DNA from: Dastarcus helophoroides
Taxonomy: Eukaryota > Arthropoda > Insecta > Coleoptera > Bothrideridae
Direction: 5' to 3'
NCBI GenBank assembly: GCA_028583605.1
Contig: CM053328.1
Location: 36,598,222-36,662,221 of the forward strand
DNA: 64,000 nucleotides
The translations under genes were made by a program, and so were the position numbers. This document shows, in pieces, positions 1 through 10,379 of the stretch. Within the stretch, counting starts at the first letter, position 1. Each line of letters opens with the position of its first letter. A model generated the notes under the pieces. The model saw nothing but the letters and a program-made list of their open reading frames with translations. It was not told the DNA's origin and did no database searches.

Positions 1-125
1 AGGTTGCTCTAACGAGTTTCGACAGTCAAACTATCAACTTCGGGCTGTCGAAATGTGTTAGTGCAACCTTTGTTGTGTTTTTTAATCTTTCTTGGGAACA
101 AGATTTGTATTTCAATCTTCTGTTC
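1..125. repeat. Foldback element family A, partial, at the window edge
   Basis: Positions 1-25 are nearly the reverse complement of 46-70, giving a hairpin around a short spacer. The right arm runs on into the family's usual tail (TTGTGTTTTTTAATCTTTCT, then a GTATTTCAAT block). The left outer arm lies outside the window. This is one of about twenty copies of the same family in the window. Confidence 0.8.
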
Positions 126-719
126 GTGTTACTCGAAACAAAATATGGTACACTATTGCAGACGATTCTATTTTTTTATTAGACTTTATGTCATTGCAAG
201 ATTTCCCAGAGATTAAAAATTAACGATGATGGGAGATTTTAGTTTCAAATTTCTAACCTTTGGATTTTTAAAAATAAATAAACTATGAGGGATTGGCTTT
301 AAAATTATTTGTGGGGCAGCAAAATTGAATTGCCATGAATGCTGTTAACGTAAGGTGACAAATATTCCATTCTTTTGATTAATTCTTCTGTTGAACAGTA
401 ACATTTTCGAATAACGAATCCAAATTAAAAAATTGGCTACAAGTTGATGCATTAATTTTGTGCATCTGAAGTTGATGAATCTAAAAATTCCTGTTTAAAT
501 CACTGTAAATAAAAAAAATTGGTAGTCTTTTTCCAATGACGAATTTGGAGTTAATCGTGACTTAAAAATGTAGCAAATGCTCAGCGTCTAGAGAAAACTC
601 TCCTCTATCCAAAAAACCACATTTAATTTGATGCAGAATTACCTGCTATATAGTGATTTTTATGGCGCAAAGTCCTGGTTTTTGACATTTTTTTTTGCAA
701 TATAGTTTCTTAAAACCTT
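126..719. other. AT-rich stretch without recognisable gene
   Basis: No long open frame, RNA gene or clear repeat unit is visible. The sequence is AT-rich with short poly-T runs and leads into the satellite that follows. Confidence 0.5.
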
Positions 720-3700
720 TATTAGTTGACATTATTCTAATAATAACATTAACAAAGTCTTGAAAAAGAGAACGGTTTAGGGAAATACAATTTTTGGAAA
801 TTTATATGTTTTCAAAAAATTTCGTCTTTTTTTTTTATTGAAAATATCAAACTGAAATCGTTTCTTCAGTAACGTATAGTATATTTTATAAATGGGGCAC
901 CTATTCAGGAATCAAAGTTAAAATATTTCGATTTTTTCTTTCAAAATGTCATCTCTTTTGGAGAATGTCAACTTGAAAGTTGAAATTTCGAAATTAAAGG
1001 CTAAATTTTGAGAGAAAGATAAAATTATCAAGTTGGAGATCTAAATACTTGAATATGGATTGAAAATTCAAAAATAATAGACAATAATAATGAATTTTGC
1101 AGCTTCTCAATATATTAGAAACTTTTTTTGGAATTGTAGGAATTAAACTTTTTTCTCATTAAAGGTGCAGAATTTTCAAAAAAATTAGAGGCTTTAGAAC
1201 TTCAGCTTTTTTCTAAAAATTTCGTCTCCTCTGAAAAATCGCAATTTTAAAGTTGAGAGTTCAAATTAAAGTCAACATTTTGATAGAAAAGTGCAAATCT
1301 CAAGTTAGAGATCTAAATTATTGAGTGAAGATTGAAAATTCAAAAATATTAGACAATAACAATGAATTTAAAACCTTCTAAATAAATCAGAAGCTTTTGT
1401 TAGAATTATTGTAGAAATGAAACTTTTTTTTTCATTTAAGATCCAGTATTTAAAAAAAATGAGACATTTATTTTATCTTTTTTCTAAAAATTTCGTCTCC
1501 TCTGGAAAATGTCAAGTTTAAAGTTAAGATTTCAAATTAAAGTCAACATTTTGAGAAATAGGTGCAAATTTCAAGATAGGGATTTAAATTTGTAAATGAC
1601 AATTGAAAATTTAAAAATAATAGACAATAACCATGAATTTGGAACCTTGTAAATAACTAAAGCTGTTTTTAAAATTATTGTAGAAATTAAACTTTTTTTT
1701 CACTTAGGGTCCAAAATTATAGTCGACATTCTACTAATAATAACATTAACAAAGTCCTAAAAAAACGATCACTTTCAGGAAATGTAATTTTTGGAGATAT
1801 TTATATTTTCAAAAAATTTCGTTTTTTTTTGTATAAAAATCTCAAATTGAAACCGCTTCTTCAGTAACGTATCGTATATTTTATAAATGGGGCAGCTATC
1901 CAGGGAACAAAGTTTAAATATTTCGATTTTTTCTTTCGAATTTTCATCTCTTTTGAAGAAGGTCAACTTTAAAGTTGAAATTTCGAAATTAAAGGCGAAA
2001 TTTTGAGAGAAAGGTGAAATTATCAAGTTGGAGATCTAAATTCTTGAATAGAGATTGAAAATTAAAAAATAATAGACAATAACAATGAATTTGGAAGCGT
2101 CTAAATATATCAGAAGCTTCTTCTGGAATTGTAAAAATTAAACTTTTTTTCCATTTAAGGTGCAGAATTTTCAAAAAAATTAGAGGTTTACCTCATCTTT
2201 TTTCTAAAAATTTCACCTCCTCTGAAAAATGTCAACTTTAAAGTTAAGATTTCAAATTAAAGTCAACATTTTGGGAGAAAGGTGCAAATCTCAAGTTAGA
2301 GATCTAAATTTTTGAGTGAAGATTGAAAATTCAAAAATATTAGATAATAAGAATGAATTTGGAACTTTTTAAATATCTTAAAAACTTGTTTTGAAATTAT
2401 TGCAGAAATTAAACTTTTTTTTCCATTTAAGGTCCAAAATCTTTAAAAAAATCTAAGGTTTCTTTTACCTGTCTTCTAAAAATGTTGTCTCTGAAAAATG
2501 TCAACTTTAAAGTTGAGATTTCAAATTGAAGTCAACATTTTGGGAGAAAGGTGCAAATCTCAAGATAGAGATCTAAATTTTTAAATGAAGATTGACAATT
2601 CAAATATAATATACAATACCAATGAATTTGGAACCTTCCAAATAAATCAAAAGCTTTTTTTGGAATTATTGTAGAAATTAAACTTGTTTTTCCATTTAAG
2701 GCCCAGAATCTTCAAACAAATGTGAGGTTTACTTTATCTGCTTTCTCAAAATTTCGTCTCCTCTGGAAAATGTCAACTTTAAAGTTGAGATTTCAAATTA
2801 AAGTCAACATTTTAAGAGAAAGGTGCAAATCTTAAGTTAGAGATCTAAATTTTTAAATGAAAATTGAAAATTCAAAAATATTGGATTATAAAAATAAATT
2901 TGGAACCTTCCAAATATATTGGAAACTTTTTTTGAAATTATTGTAAAAATTAAACTTTTTTTTCCATTTAAGATGCAAAACTTTCAAAAAAATGAGAGGT
3001 TTACTTCATCTCTTTTCTAAAAATTTCGTCTTCTCTGGAAAATGTCAACTTTAAAGTTGAGATTTAAAATTAAAGTCAACATTTTGAGAGAAAGGGGCAA
3101 ATCTCAAGTTAGAGATCTAAATTTTTGAATGAAGACTAAACATTCAAAAATAACAGACAATAATAATGAATTTGGAACCTTCTAAATATATTAGAAACTT
3201 TTTTTGGAATTATTGTAAAAATTAAACTTGTTTTTAATTTATGGTCCAAAATTTTCAAAAAAATAAGAGATTTATTTTATCTTTTTTTCTAAAAATTTCG
3301 TCTCCTCTGAAAATGTCGACTTTAAAGTTGAGATTACAAATTAAAGTCAACATTTTGAGAGAAAGGTGCAAATCTCAAGTTAGAGATCTAAATTTTTAAA
3401 CGAAGATTGAAAACTCAAAAATATTAGATAATAATTATGAATTTGGAGCATTCTAAATATCTTAGAAACTTTTTTTGAAATTATTGTAGAAATTAAACTT
3501 CCTTTTTTCATTTAAGGTCCAGAATCTTCAAAAGAATTAGAGGTTTACTTTATTTTTTTTTTTAATTTCGTCTCCTTTGGAAAATGTCAACTTTAAAATT
3601 GAGATTTCAAATTGAAATCAACATTTTGAGAGAAAAGGGAAAACCTTAAGTTAGAGATCTAAGTTTTTGAATGAAGATTAAAAATTCAAAAATGTTAGAT

Positions 3701-5310
3701 AATAAAAATGAATTTGGAACCTTCTAAATATCTTAGAAACTTTTTTGGAATTATTCTAGAAATTAAACTTTTTGTTCCATTTAAGGTCCAGAATTTTCAA
3801 AAAAGTGAGAGATTTACTTTTTTTTTTCTAAAAAACTTTAAAGTTAAGATTTCAAATTGAAGTCAAAATTTTGAGAGAAAGGTGCAAATCTCAATCTAAA
3901 TCTAAATTTTTAAATGAAGATTGAAAATTCAAAAATAATACACAATAACAACGAATTTGAAACCTTCTAAATAAATTAGAAGCTTTGTTTAGAATTATTG
4001 TAGAAATTAAACTTTTTTTCCATTTAAGGTCCAGAATTTTTAAAAAAATGAGAGATTTACTTTAGCTTTTTACTAAAAATTTCGTCTGCTCTAAAAAATG
4101 TCGACTTTAAAGTTGAGATTTCAAATTAAAGTCAAGATTTTGAGAGAAAGGGGCAAATCCCATGTTAGAGATCTAAATTTTTGAATGAAGATCGAAAATT
4201 CAAAAATAATAAACAATAATAATGAATTTGGAACCTTCTGAATATATCAGAAACTTTTTTTAGAATTATTGTAGAAATTAAACTTTTTTTCCATTTAAGG
4301 TCCAGAATCTTCAAAAAAAATGTGAGGTTTACTTTATCTGTTTTCTAAAAATTTTGTCTGCTCTGGAAAATGTCAACTTTAAAATTGAGATTTAAAATTA
4401 AAGTCAACATTTTGAGAGAAAGGTGCACATCTCAAATTAAAGATCTAAATTTTCGAATGAAGATTGAAAATTCAAAAATAATAGACAATAATAATGAATT
4501 TGAAACCTTCTAAATAAATCAGAAGCTTTTTTTTGTTGGAACTATTGTCGAAATTAAACTTGTTTTCCATTTAAGGTCCGAAATTTTCAAAAAAATGAAA
4601 GGTTTTTTTTATCTCTTTTCTAAAATTTTCGTCTCCTCTGGATAATGTTAACTTTAAAGTTGAGATTTCAAACTAAAGACAACATTTTGAGAGAAAGGAG
4701 CAAATCTCAAGTTGGAGATCTAAATTTTTTAATGAAGATTGAAAATTCAAAAATAATAGGCAATAATAATTAATTTGGAATCCTCTAAATATATCAGAAA
4801 CGTTTTTTGGAATTATTGTAGAAATTAAACTTTTTTTCCATTTAAGGTCCAGAATCTTCAAAAAAATATGAGGTTTACTTTATCTTTTTTCTAAAAATTT
4901 CATCTCCTCTGGAAAATGTCAACTTTAAAGTTGAGAATTCAAATTAAAGTCAACATTTTGAGAAAAAGGGGCAAATCTCAAGTTAGAGATCTAAATTTTT
5001 GAATGAAGATTGACAATTCAAAGATAATAGACAATAATAATGAATTTGGAATCTTCTAATAAATCAGAAGCTTGTTTTGGAATTATTGTAAAAATTAAAC
5101 TTTTTTTTCATTTAATGTCTTAAACTTTCAGAAAAGAGCAGAAGCTTGCTTCATCTTTTTTTCTGAAAATTCCATCTTCTCTGGAAAATGTGAACCTAAA
5201 TTTCAAATTAAAGTCAAACTTTTCAGAAAAAGCTGGAAATCTCAAGTTAGGGACCTAAATTTTTGAATAAAGGTCAAAATTTCAAAAATATTAGATAAAA
5301 ATAATGCTGC
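720..5310. repeat. Tandem satellite, about 270-bp monomer, with a higher-order unit
   Basis: The marker GTCAACTTTAAAGTTGAGAT recurs near 2229, 2507, 2775, 3045, 3316, 3588, 4100, 4370, 4648 and 4917, so the monomer is about 270 bp. Each monomer also holds GAGATCTAAATTTTT, AATAATGAATTTGGAACC and a poly-T block before CATTTAAGGTCCAGAAT. Copies differ by substitutions and short indels. At the left end the marker CTAATAATAACATTAACAAA recurs near 735 and 1733, which shows a higher-order repeat of about 1 kb spanning several monomers. Small ORFs here are chance frames. Confidence 0.9.
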
Positions 5311-5319
5311 TAAGAATTT

Positions 5320-6430
5320 TAAAAAGTTATTTTTGCAGAAATGATTTTTTTTTCTATTTAAACTTATGAATTAAAAGAAATGATGCTTCATCTTGTTTCT
5401 AAAAATATGGATCTGAAATCCTTTATGAAATTTCGAATAGTCGAAAAACCGTTATCTTTTTTCTTTTTACGTAAATTTCAGGTGTATTCTCGAAATGTTT
5501 TTCTTAAACTATCCATTTTAAAACTGTATTTTGGGATAAAAGTAATAATTAATTTGGTCCTGAAGTTTCGACTTAAAAATCAATATTTCGACTTCGTCTT
5601 TTTTCCGAAAATATTGACTTGAAACGCTTTATGAAATTTTAAATAGTTGACAAATAATTATTCTTTTCTGTCTACGTACATTTCAGGTGTAATTTCAAAA
5701 TGTTTTTCTCAAACTATCAAGTATCAAACTGCATTTTTAGGACGAAAGTAATAATTAATTTGGTCCTGAAGTTAGGACTTAAAAATCAAAATGTCGACAT
5801 CGTCTTTTTTTCCGAAAATATCGAGTTGAAATGCTATATGAAATTTTGAATAGTCGGAACATTCTTATTTTTTTCTGTCTACGTAAATTTCGGGTATAAT
5901 CTCAAAATATTTTTCTCAAACTATCAAGTTTGAAACTGTATTTTCAGGACGAAAGAAATAATTAATTTGGTCCTGAAGTTATGACAAAAATCAAAATTTC
6001 GACTTCGTCTTTTTTTCCGAAAATATCGAGTTGAAACGCTTTATGAAATTTCGCATAGTCGAAAAATTCTTATTTTTTTCTGTCTGCGTAAATTTCAGGT
6101 GTAATGTTAAAATGTTTTTCTTAAACTATCAAGTATTAAACTATATTTTTAGGACGAAAATAATAATTAATTTGGTCCTGAAGTTACGACTTAAAAATCA
6201 AAATTTCGACTACTTCTTTTTTTCAGAAAATATCGAGTTGAAACGCTTCATGAAATTTCGATAGTCGAAAAATCGTTATTTTTTTCTATCTACGTAAATT
6301 TCAGTTATAATTTCAAAATGTTTTTCTCAAACTATTAAGTTTCAAACTGTATTTTCAGAACAAAAGTAATAATTTAATTTGGTCCTGAAGTTACGATTAA
6401 AAATTCAAAATTTCGACTTTTGCAGATTTT
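5320..6430. repeat. Tandem satellite, about 207-bp monomer
   Basis: The marker AATAATTAATTTGGTCCTGA recurs near 5542, 5752, 5960, 6165 and 6370, a spacing of 205-210 bp. Each unit also carries CGAAAATATCGAGTTGAAAC, CTACGTAAATTTCAGGTGTA and a poly-T run. The open frames at 5380-5622 and 6031-6264 follow the repeat period and are not genes. Confidence 0.88.
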
Positions 6431-6814
6431 GATTCTTTTTAAATTTTCATTTTTTTTCATTTTATTTCTGCAATAAGTCAACATTTTGCACAAAATTAAA
6501 AAGCAAAACTCTAACCTCAATCTTTTAATAAAGTTAAAAAATGGGAACCATTCTTAAAACTTTCATTTTTTTAAATCGATGTTAAACTCACAACTTCGAC
6601 ATTTCTTCAGAAATTTAGAATTTTTTAAAAAAATAATTTTAACGTGTTTCTCATAATTTGGATGTTTGTGCTGAAGATTGGATTTTTGTCCTGAAACTTT
6701 GACTTTAAAGTCAAAAATTCGACTTGATAACTTTTACAATTTAAGAGTATTTTTTTAAAATTAATGTATGTATTTTAATTAATTCTAATTTAGTATTAAA
6801 ATTTTGACTATTTT
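6431..6814. other. AT-rich spacer, nothing recognised
   Basis: Low-complexity AT-rich DNA lies between the 207-bp satellite and the next foldback element. No coding or RNA signal was seen. Confidence 0.5.
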
Positions 6815-7045
6815 TTTTAAAATTGAAATACAAATCTGGACTTAAGAAAGATTAAAAAACACAACAGAGGTTGCTATAACGCGTTTCGATGGCCAAACTA
6901 TCATCTTCAGAGAGATGCTTCAGTATCTATCGTTAGAGCAACCTCTATTGTATTTTTTAACCTTTCTTGGTTTCAAGGGATGAGATTTGTATTTCAATTT
7001 TTGAAGATAACCAAGGACCAGTCCGTTCCATCAAAATTTCGACTT
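6815..7045. repeat. Foldback element family A
   Basis: Both arms are present: an inward arm (ATTGAAATACAAATCT, then AAAAAACACAACAGAGGTTG, then the AACGCGTTTCGAT block) and an outward arm (TTAGAGCAACCTCT, TTTCTTGGTTTCAAGG, GTATTTCAATTTTTGAAG, ACCAAGGACCAGTCCGTTCC). The minus strand of the left arm has the hammerhead-like core of the family, with a mismatched stem II. Confidence 0.85.
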
Positions 7046-7934
7046 TATACCAAATTTAAGCCCCACTTTCGAAAAAATCGAAATGTTAAGTTTAAAATTG
7101 AAACATTAACTTCAAGTTTGTAATGAAATATAAAAAATCGACCTTATTTTTAAGAATTTTTTTTGACTTTTAGTTTAAATTTGAAATTTTTAAATCATTT
7201 TTTCGAAGCTTCGTATTAAAACCTTTGTTAAAAATTTTTTTGGAATTATTGTAAAAATTAAACTTTTTTTCCATTTAAGGTGCAGAATTTTCAAAAAAAT
7301 GAGAGGTTTATTTCATTTTTTTCTAAAAATTTCATCTCTCCTGGAAAATGTCTACTTTAAAGTTGAGATTTCAAATTATTACATTTTGAGAGAAAGGGGC
7401 AAATCTCAAGTTAGAGATCTAAATTTTTGAATGGAGATTGAAATTCAAAAATAATAGACAATAATAATGAATTTGGAACCTTTTTTTCTTCAGAAACTTT
7501 TTTAAAATTATTGTGGAAATTAAACTTTTTTTTCCATTTAACGTCCAGAATCTTAAAAAAAATGTGAGGTTTACATTATCTGTTTTCCAAAAATTTCGTC
7601 TCCTCTGGAAAATGTCAACTTTAAAGTTAAGGTTTCAATTAAAGTCAACATTTTGAGACAAAGGGGCAAATCTCAAGCTAGAGATCTAAATTTTTAAATA
7701 AAGATTAAAAATTCAAAAATAATAGACAATAATAATGAATTTGGAACCCTTTAAATATATCAGAAACTTTTTTTGGAATTATTGTAGAAATTCAACTTTT
7801 TTTTCCATTTAAGGTCCAGAATTTTCAGAAGAATAAGAGGCCTACTTTATCTTTTTTCTAAAAATTTCGTCTCCTCTGGGAAATGTCAACTTTAAAGTTG
7901 AGATTTCAAATTGAAGTCAAAATTTTGAGAGAAA

Positions 7935-8470
7935 TGTTTTTTTTAAATTTATTTAACATTTCTTCGGCCCAGTTTGGAAATATTTAAATTTTTATGGTTT
8001 GTTGACAATTTTCTAAACAGTTCTTGAAATGCGACTACGTGATATTTAAATTTATTGAAAACGTCATTTCACGACAGTTTACAAATTAAAAGGTTAGTTT
8101 ATTTTACATAGAATAGGCATAATGAAAAATAGGAGACGAAAAATTAGATATGGAAAAAATAAAATTTTGTTTTTTTGATAAATTAGGAAAATATATAAAA
8201 AAAAATATAAAAAAATACATAAAAGAGGTTGTAGCACTGGACATCGATGTTTCGCTCTCATTTGAGCTCATCAGCAGTGCATAACATGGAAAGGGAACAA
8301 TGAGGAAAAAATACTTCAAATAAAATTTTTTTTTTAAATATAAAAAAGAAAAATAAAGAGATTTTAACATGAATAGACGTTTCATCATCAACTTATTGTG
8401 TTAAAAATTTACTATTTTAAAAATTTAAATATTTGAAGCCCGATCCACAAGAAACAACTACTCCGAGAAG
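7935..8470 (-). mobile_element. Hammerhead-bearing retroelement insertion (Penelope-like or retrozyme-like), 5'-truncated
   Basis: The 536-bp insert lies in the 270-bp satellite and is flanked by a perfect 14-bp target duplication, AATTTTGAGAGAAA, at 7921-7934 and 8471-8484. It has no terminal inverted repeats. Read on the minus strand it holds about 190 bp upstream of a hammerhead ribozyme, the ribozyme (8280-8234), then about 300 bp of AT-rich tail. Related copies are at 20321-20639, 51945-52171 (inverted dimer) and, diverged, 31918-32010. Long target duplications and ribozyme-bearing untranslated regions are known for Penelope-like elements and metazoan retrozymes. No reverse transcriptase or GIY-YIG domain is in the window, so the class is inferred. 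Confidence 0.75.
8234..8280 (-). ncRNA. Hammerhead ribozyme, minimal type I
   Basis: Read on the minus strand from 8280. Stem I 5' strand is GCACTG (8280-8275). Core CTGATGA is 8274-8268. Stem II is GCTC (8267-8264) with GAGC (8257-8254), closed by the hexaloop AAATGA. Core GAAA is 8253-8250. Stem III is very short: ACAT pairs with ATGT (8250-8241) around two bases. The cleavage base H17 is C at 8240. Stem I 3' strand CAGTGC (8239-8234) pairs perfectly with the 5' strand over six base pairs. All invariant core bases (CUGANGA, GAAA, UH) are present. Predicted self-cleavage lies between 8240 and 8239. A tiny stem III is typical of animal repeat-borne hammerheads, which often act as dimers. Activity is inferred. 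Confidence 0.9.
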
Positions 8471-8599
8471 AATTTTGAGAGAAAGGTGCAAATCTCAAGA
8501 TAGAGATCTAAATTTTTGAATGAAGATTGTAAATTTAAAAATATTAGATAATAATAATGAATTTGAAATTTTCTAAAAATATCAAAAACTAATTTTTGA

Positions 8600-9080
8600 A
8601 TTTTCGCAGAAATAAAACTTTTTTCTATTTACTTCTGAATTAAAGAAAATAATGCTTGGTCTTTTTTCTGAAAATATCGATCGGAAATCCTTTATGAAAT
8701 TTTGAATAGACGAAAAACCGTTATTTTTTCGTTCTACGTAAATTTCAGGAGTATTCTCAAAATGTTCTTCCTATACTATCCATTTTAAAACTGTATTTCA
8801 GGACGAAAGTAATAATTAATTTGGTCCTGAAGTTTCGACTTCAAAATCAATATTTCGACTTCGTCTTTTTTTCCGAAAATATCGAGTTGAAACGCTTTAT
8901 GAAATTTCGAATAGTTAAAAAATCATTATTTTTTTCTGTCTACGTAAATTTCAGGTGTAATTTCAAAATGTTTTTCCCAAACTATCAAGTTTCAAACTCT
9001 ATCCTCAGGACGAAAGTAATAATTAATTTGGTCTTGAAATTACGACTAAAAATTCAAAATTTCGACAGATTTTCATTCTT
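8600..9080. repeat. Second block of the 207-bp satellite
   Basis: AATAATTAATTTGGTC recurs near 8812 and 9020, with the CGAAAATATCGAGTTGAAAC and CTACGTAAATTTCAGG markers. The order 270-bp satellite, transition, 207-bp satellite repeats that seen at 4.7-6.4 kb. Confidence 0.85.
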
Positions 9081-9415
9081 TTTAAGTTTATATTTTGGGC
9101 TAAACTTGAAACTTCGAACGTGTTTTCAAAATTTCGCCTTGAAACTACATTTTTTATAAAAGCGTAAAAATTATTTAAAAATGTATATGCGTTTTTCGAA
9201 ATTAGTTGTACCATTTCGATTTTACATTCAAAATTTTCATTTTTTTTCCATAGATTCGACTTCCATTTAATTTGACCTGTTTTTCAGCCTATTTTTCTAA
9301 GTTTAATTCAAAATTCATCAAAAAAGTCGGAAAGTCAAGTTCACAATTAAAACTCTAACCACAAACCCCTAATAAAATTAGAAATAAAATAAAATAATAA
9401 TAATAAAAATAATAA
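9081..9415. other. AT-rich spacer with a short TAA/AAT-rich run
   Basis: No gene is seen. Near 9373-9412 there is an (AAT)n-like low-complexity run directly before the family B element. Confidence 0.5.
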
Positions 9416-9876
9416 AATTCTAATGCACGGACCAATAGGTTTGAACATTTATTAGATTCGAATTTTAGAAACCAAATACCGGTTCCGATTTTGTTAGATC
9501 TCGTCAGTTTTGTATATCGAACTCGTCTGCTAACAAATGTTCCGACAAGTAAGTACTAAAGAATTCACAGACGTCAAGCGTGTGACTCTTAGCACTACCA
9601 CCTATTGGTCCATAGAGAAACTATGACCATCGCCAACAATGTCGTATGCAAGTAGAATGCAACCTAGACTACAAATTCATGCAGCCCTCCAGGCGTGTTG
9701 GTCTGTGCATTAGAATCCATGTTACTGGGAACTTTTTCCTAGAGAGCAACCGCTTCACTAGGTGGCAGTGTTTCAACTGTTGGTAGTTCAGCTACCTATG
9801 ATTCACTATACACGCCGCCTGGAGGGCTGCATGAATTTGTAGTCTAGGTTGCATTCTACTTACAATACGACATTGT
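9416..9876. mobile_element. Foldback element family B, most complete copy
   Basis: Two nested inverted repeats are visible. The inner long pair is 9636-9698 with 9810-9876 (about 63 bp, few mismatches, sharing AGAATGCAACCTAGACTACA). A shorter pair is ATTCTAATGCACGGACC near 9416-9432 with GGTCTGTGCATTAGAAT near 9701-9717. The family motif GGACCAATAGGT also occurs in both orientations. On the minus strand, 9512-9483 holds a decayed hammerhead core. Relatives are at 14600-14785, 22300-22550 and 33510-33665. No coding capacity is seen, so it is non-autonomous. Confidence 0.78.
9478..9512 (-). ncRNA. Decayed hammerhead motif in family B
   Basis: Minus strand: CTGACGA (9507-9501), stem II GATC (9500-9497) against AATC (9490-9487, one mismatch), then GGAA (9486-9483) where the core needs GAAA, then ACCGGT-like stem III. 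The changed core base should abolish cleavage. It is recognisable by comparison with 33597-33639 and 14624-14664. Confidence 0.6.
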
Positions 9877-10379
9877 TCACAATTTTTATTTGTTTAAAAT
9901 CTTTATTGTTATCAGGATTTAGACTTTTTTTTAAAGAGTAAACATTTTTCAATAAATTAAAATGCCAACTTAAAAATTATTTAACTTCAATGAAGAAAAG
10001 AAATAAAAGAAGCGGTCGCTCTTCCTTTAAGAATGAATTTGGTTGAAGTTTTCACTGCAACTTATTTTTAAAATTTAAGGTTAAACTCGAAATTCGACTG
10101 GTTTTTGGAAATTTCGAGTTAAAACCCCAAAATTTAAAAAGTTGTTGGCCTCTTTCTCAATATTTGGATTTGTTTTTCACAACATTTCGAATTTAAGTAA
10201 TTAAAATCTTTACTCCAAAATGTGACAATTTTTTTTAAATTCGACTATCTTTTTTTTGGTGGAACGGTATATCATTTAAAAATTACGTGTTTTACTCAAG
10301 AATTTGGAAAAAATCGAAATTTAAAACTTCAAATTGAAACCTTAAAATCGAAGTCAATTTAAAACTGAAATTCAACTTT
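9877..10379. other. AT-rich spacer, nothing recognised
   Basis: No gene or RNA is seen. The last part contains a GGTGGAACGGTATATC remnant of the outer end of a family A element. Confidence 0.5.

Larger units (their letters stand above)
7225..8590. repeat. Second block of the 270-bp satellite, split by an insertion
   Basis: Monomers with the same markers as 720-5310 occupy 7225-7934 and resume at 8471. The gap is filled exactly by the 536-bp retro-insertion at 7935-8470. The block then passes into the 207-bp satellite as it does near 5310. Confidence 0.88.
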
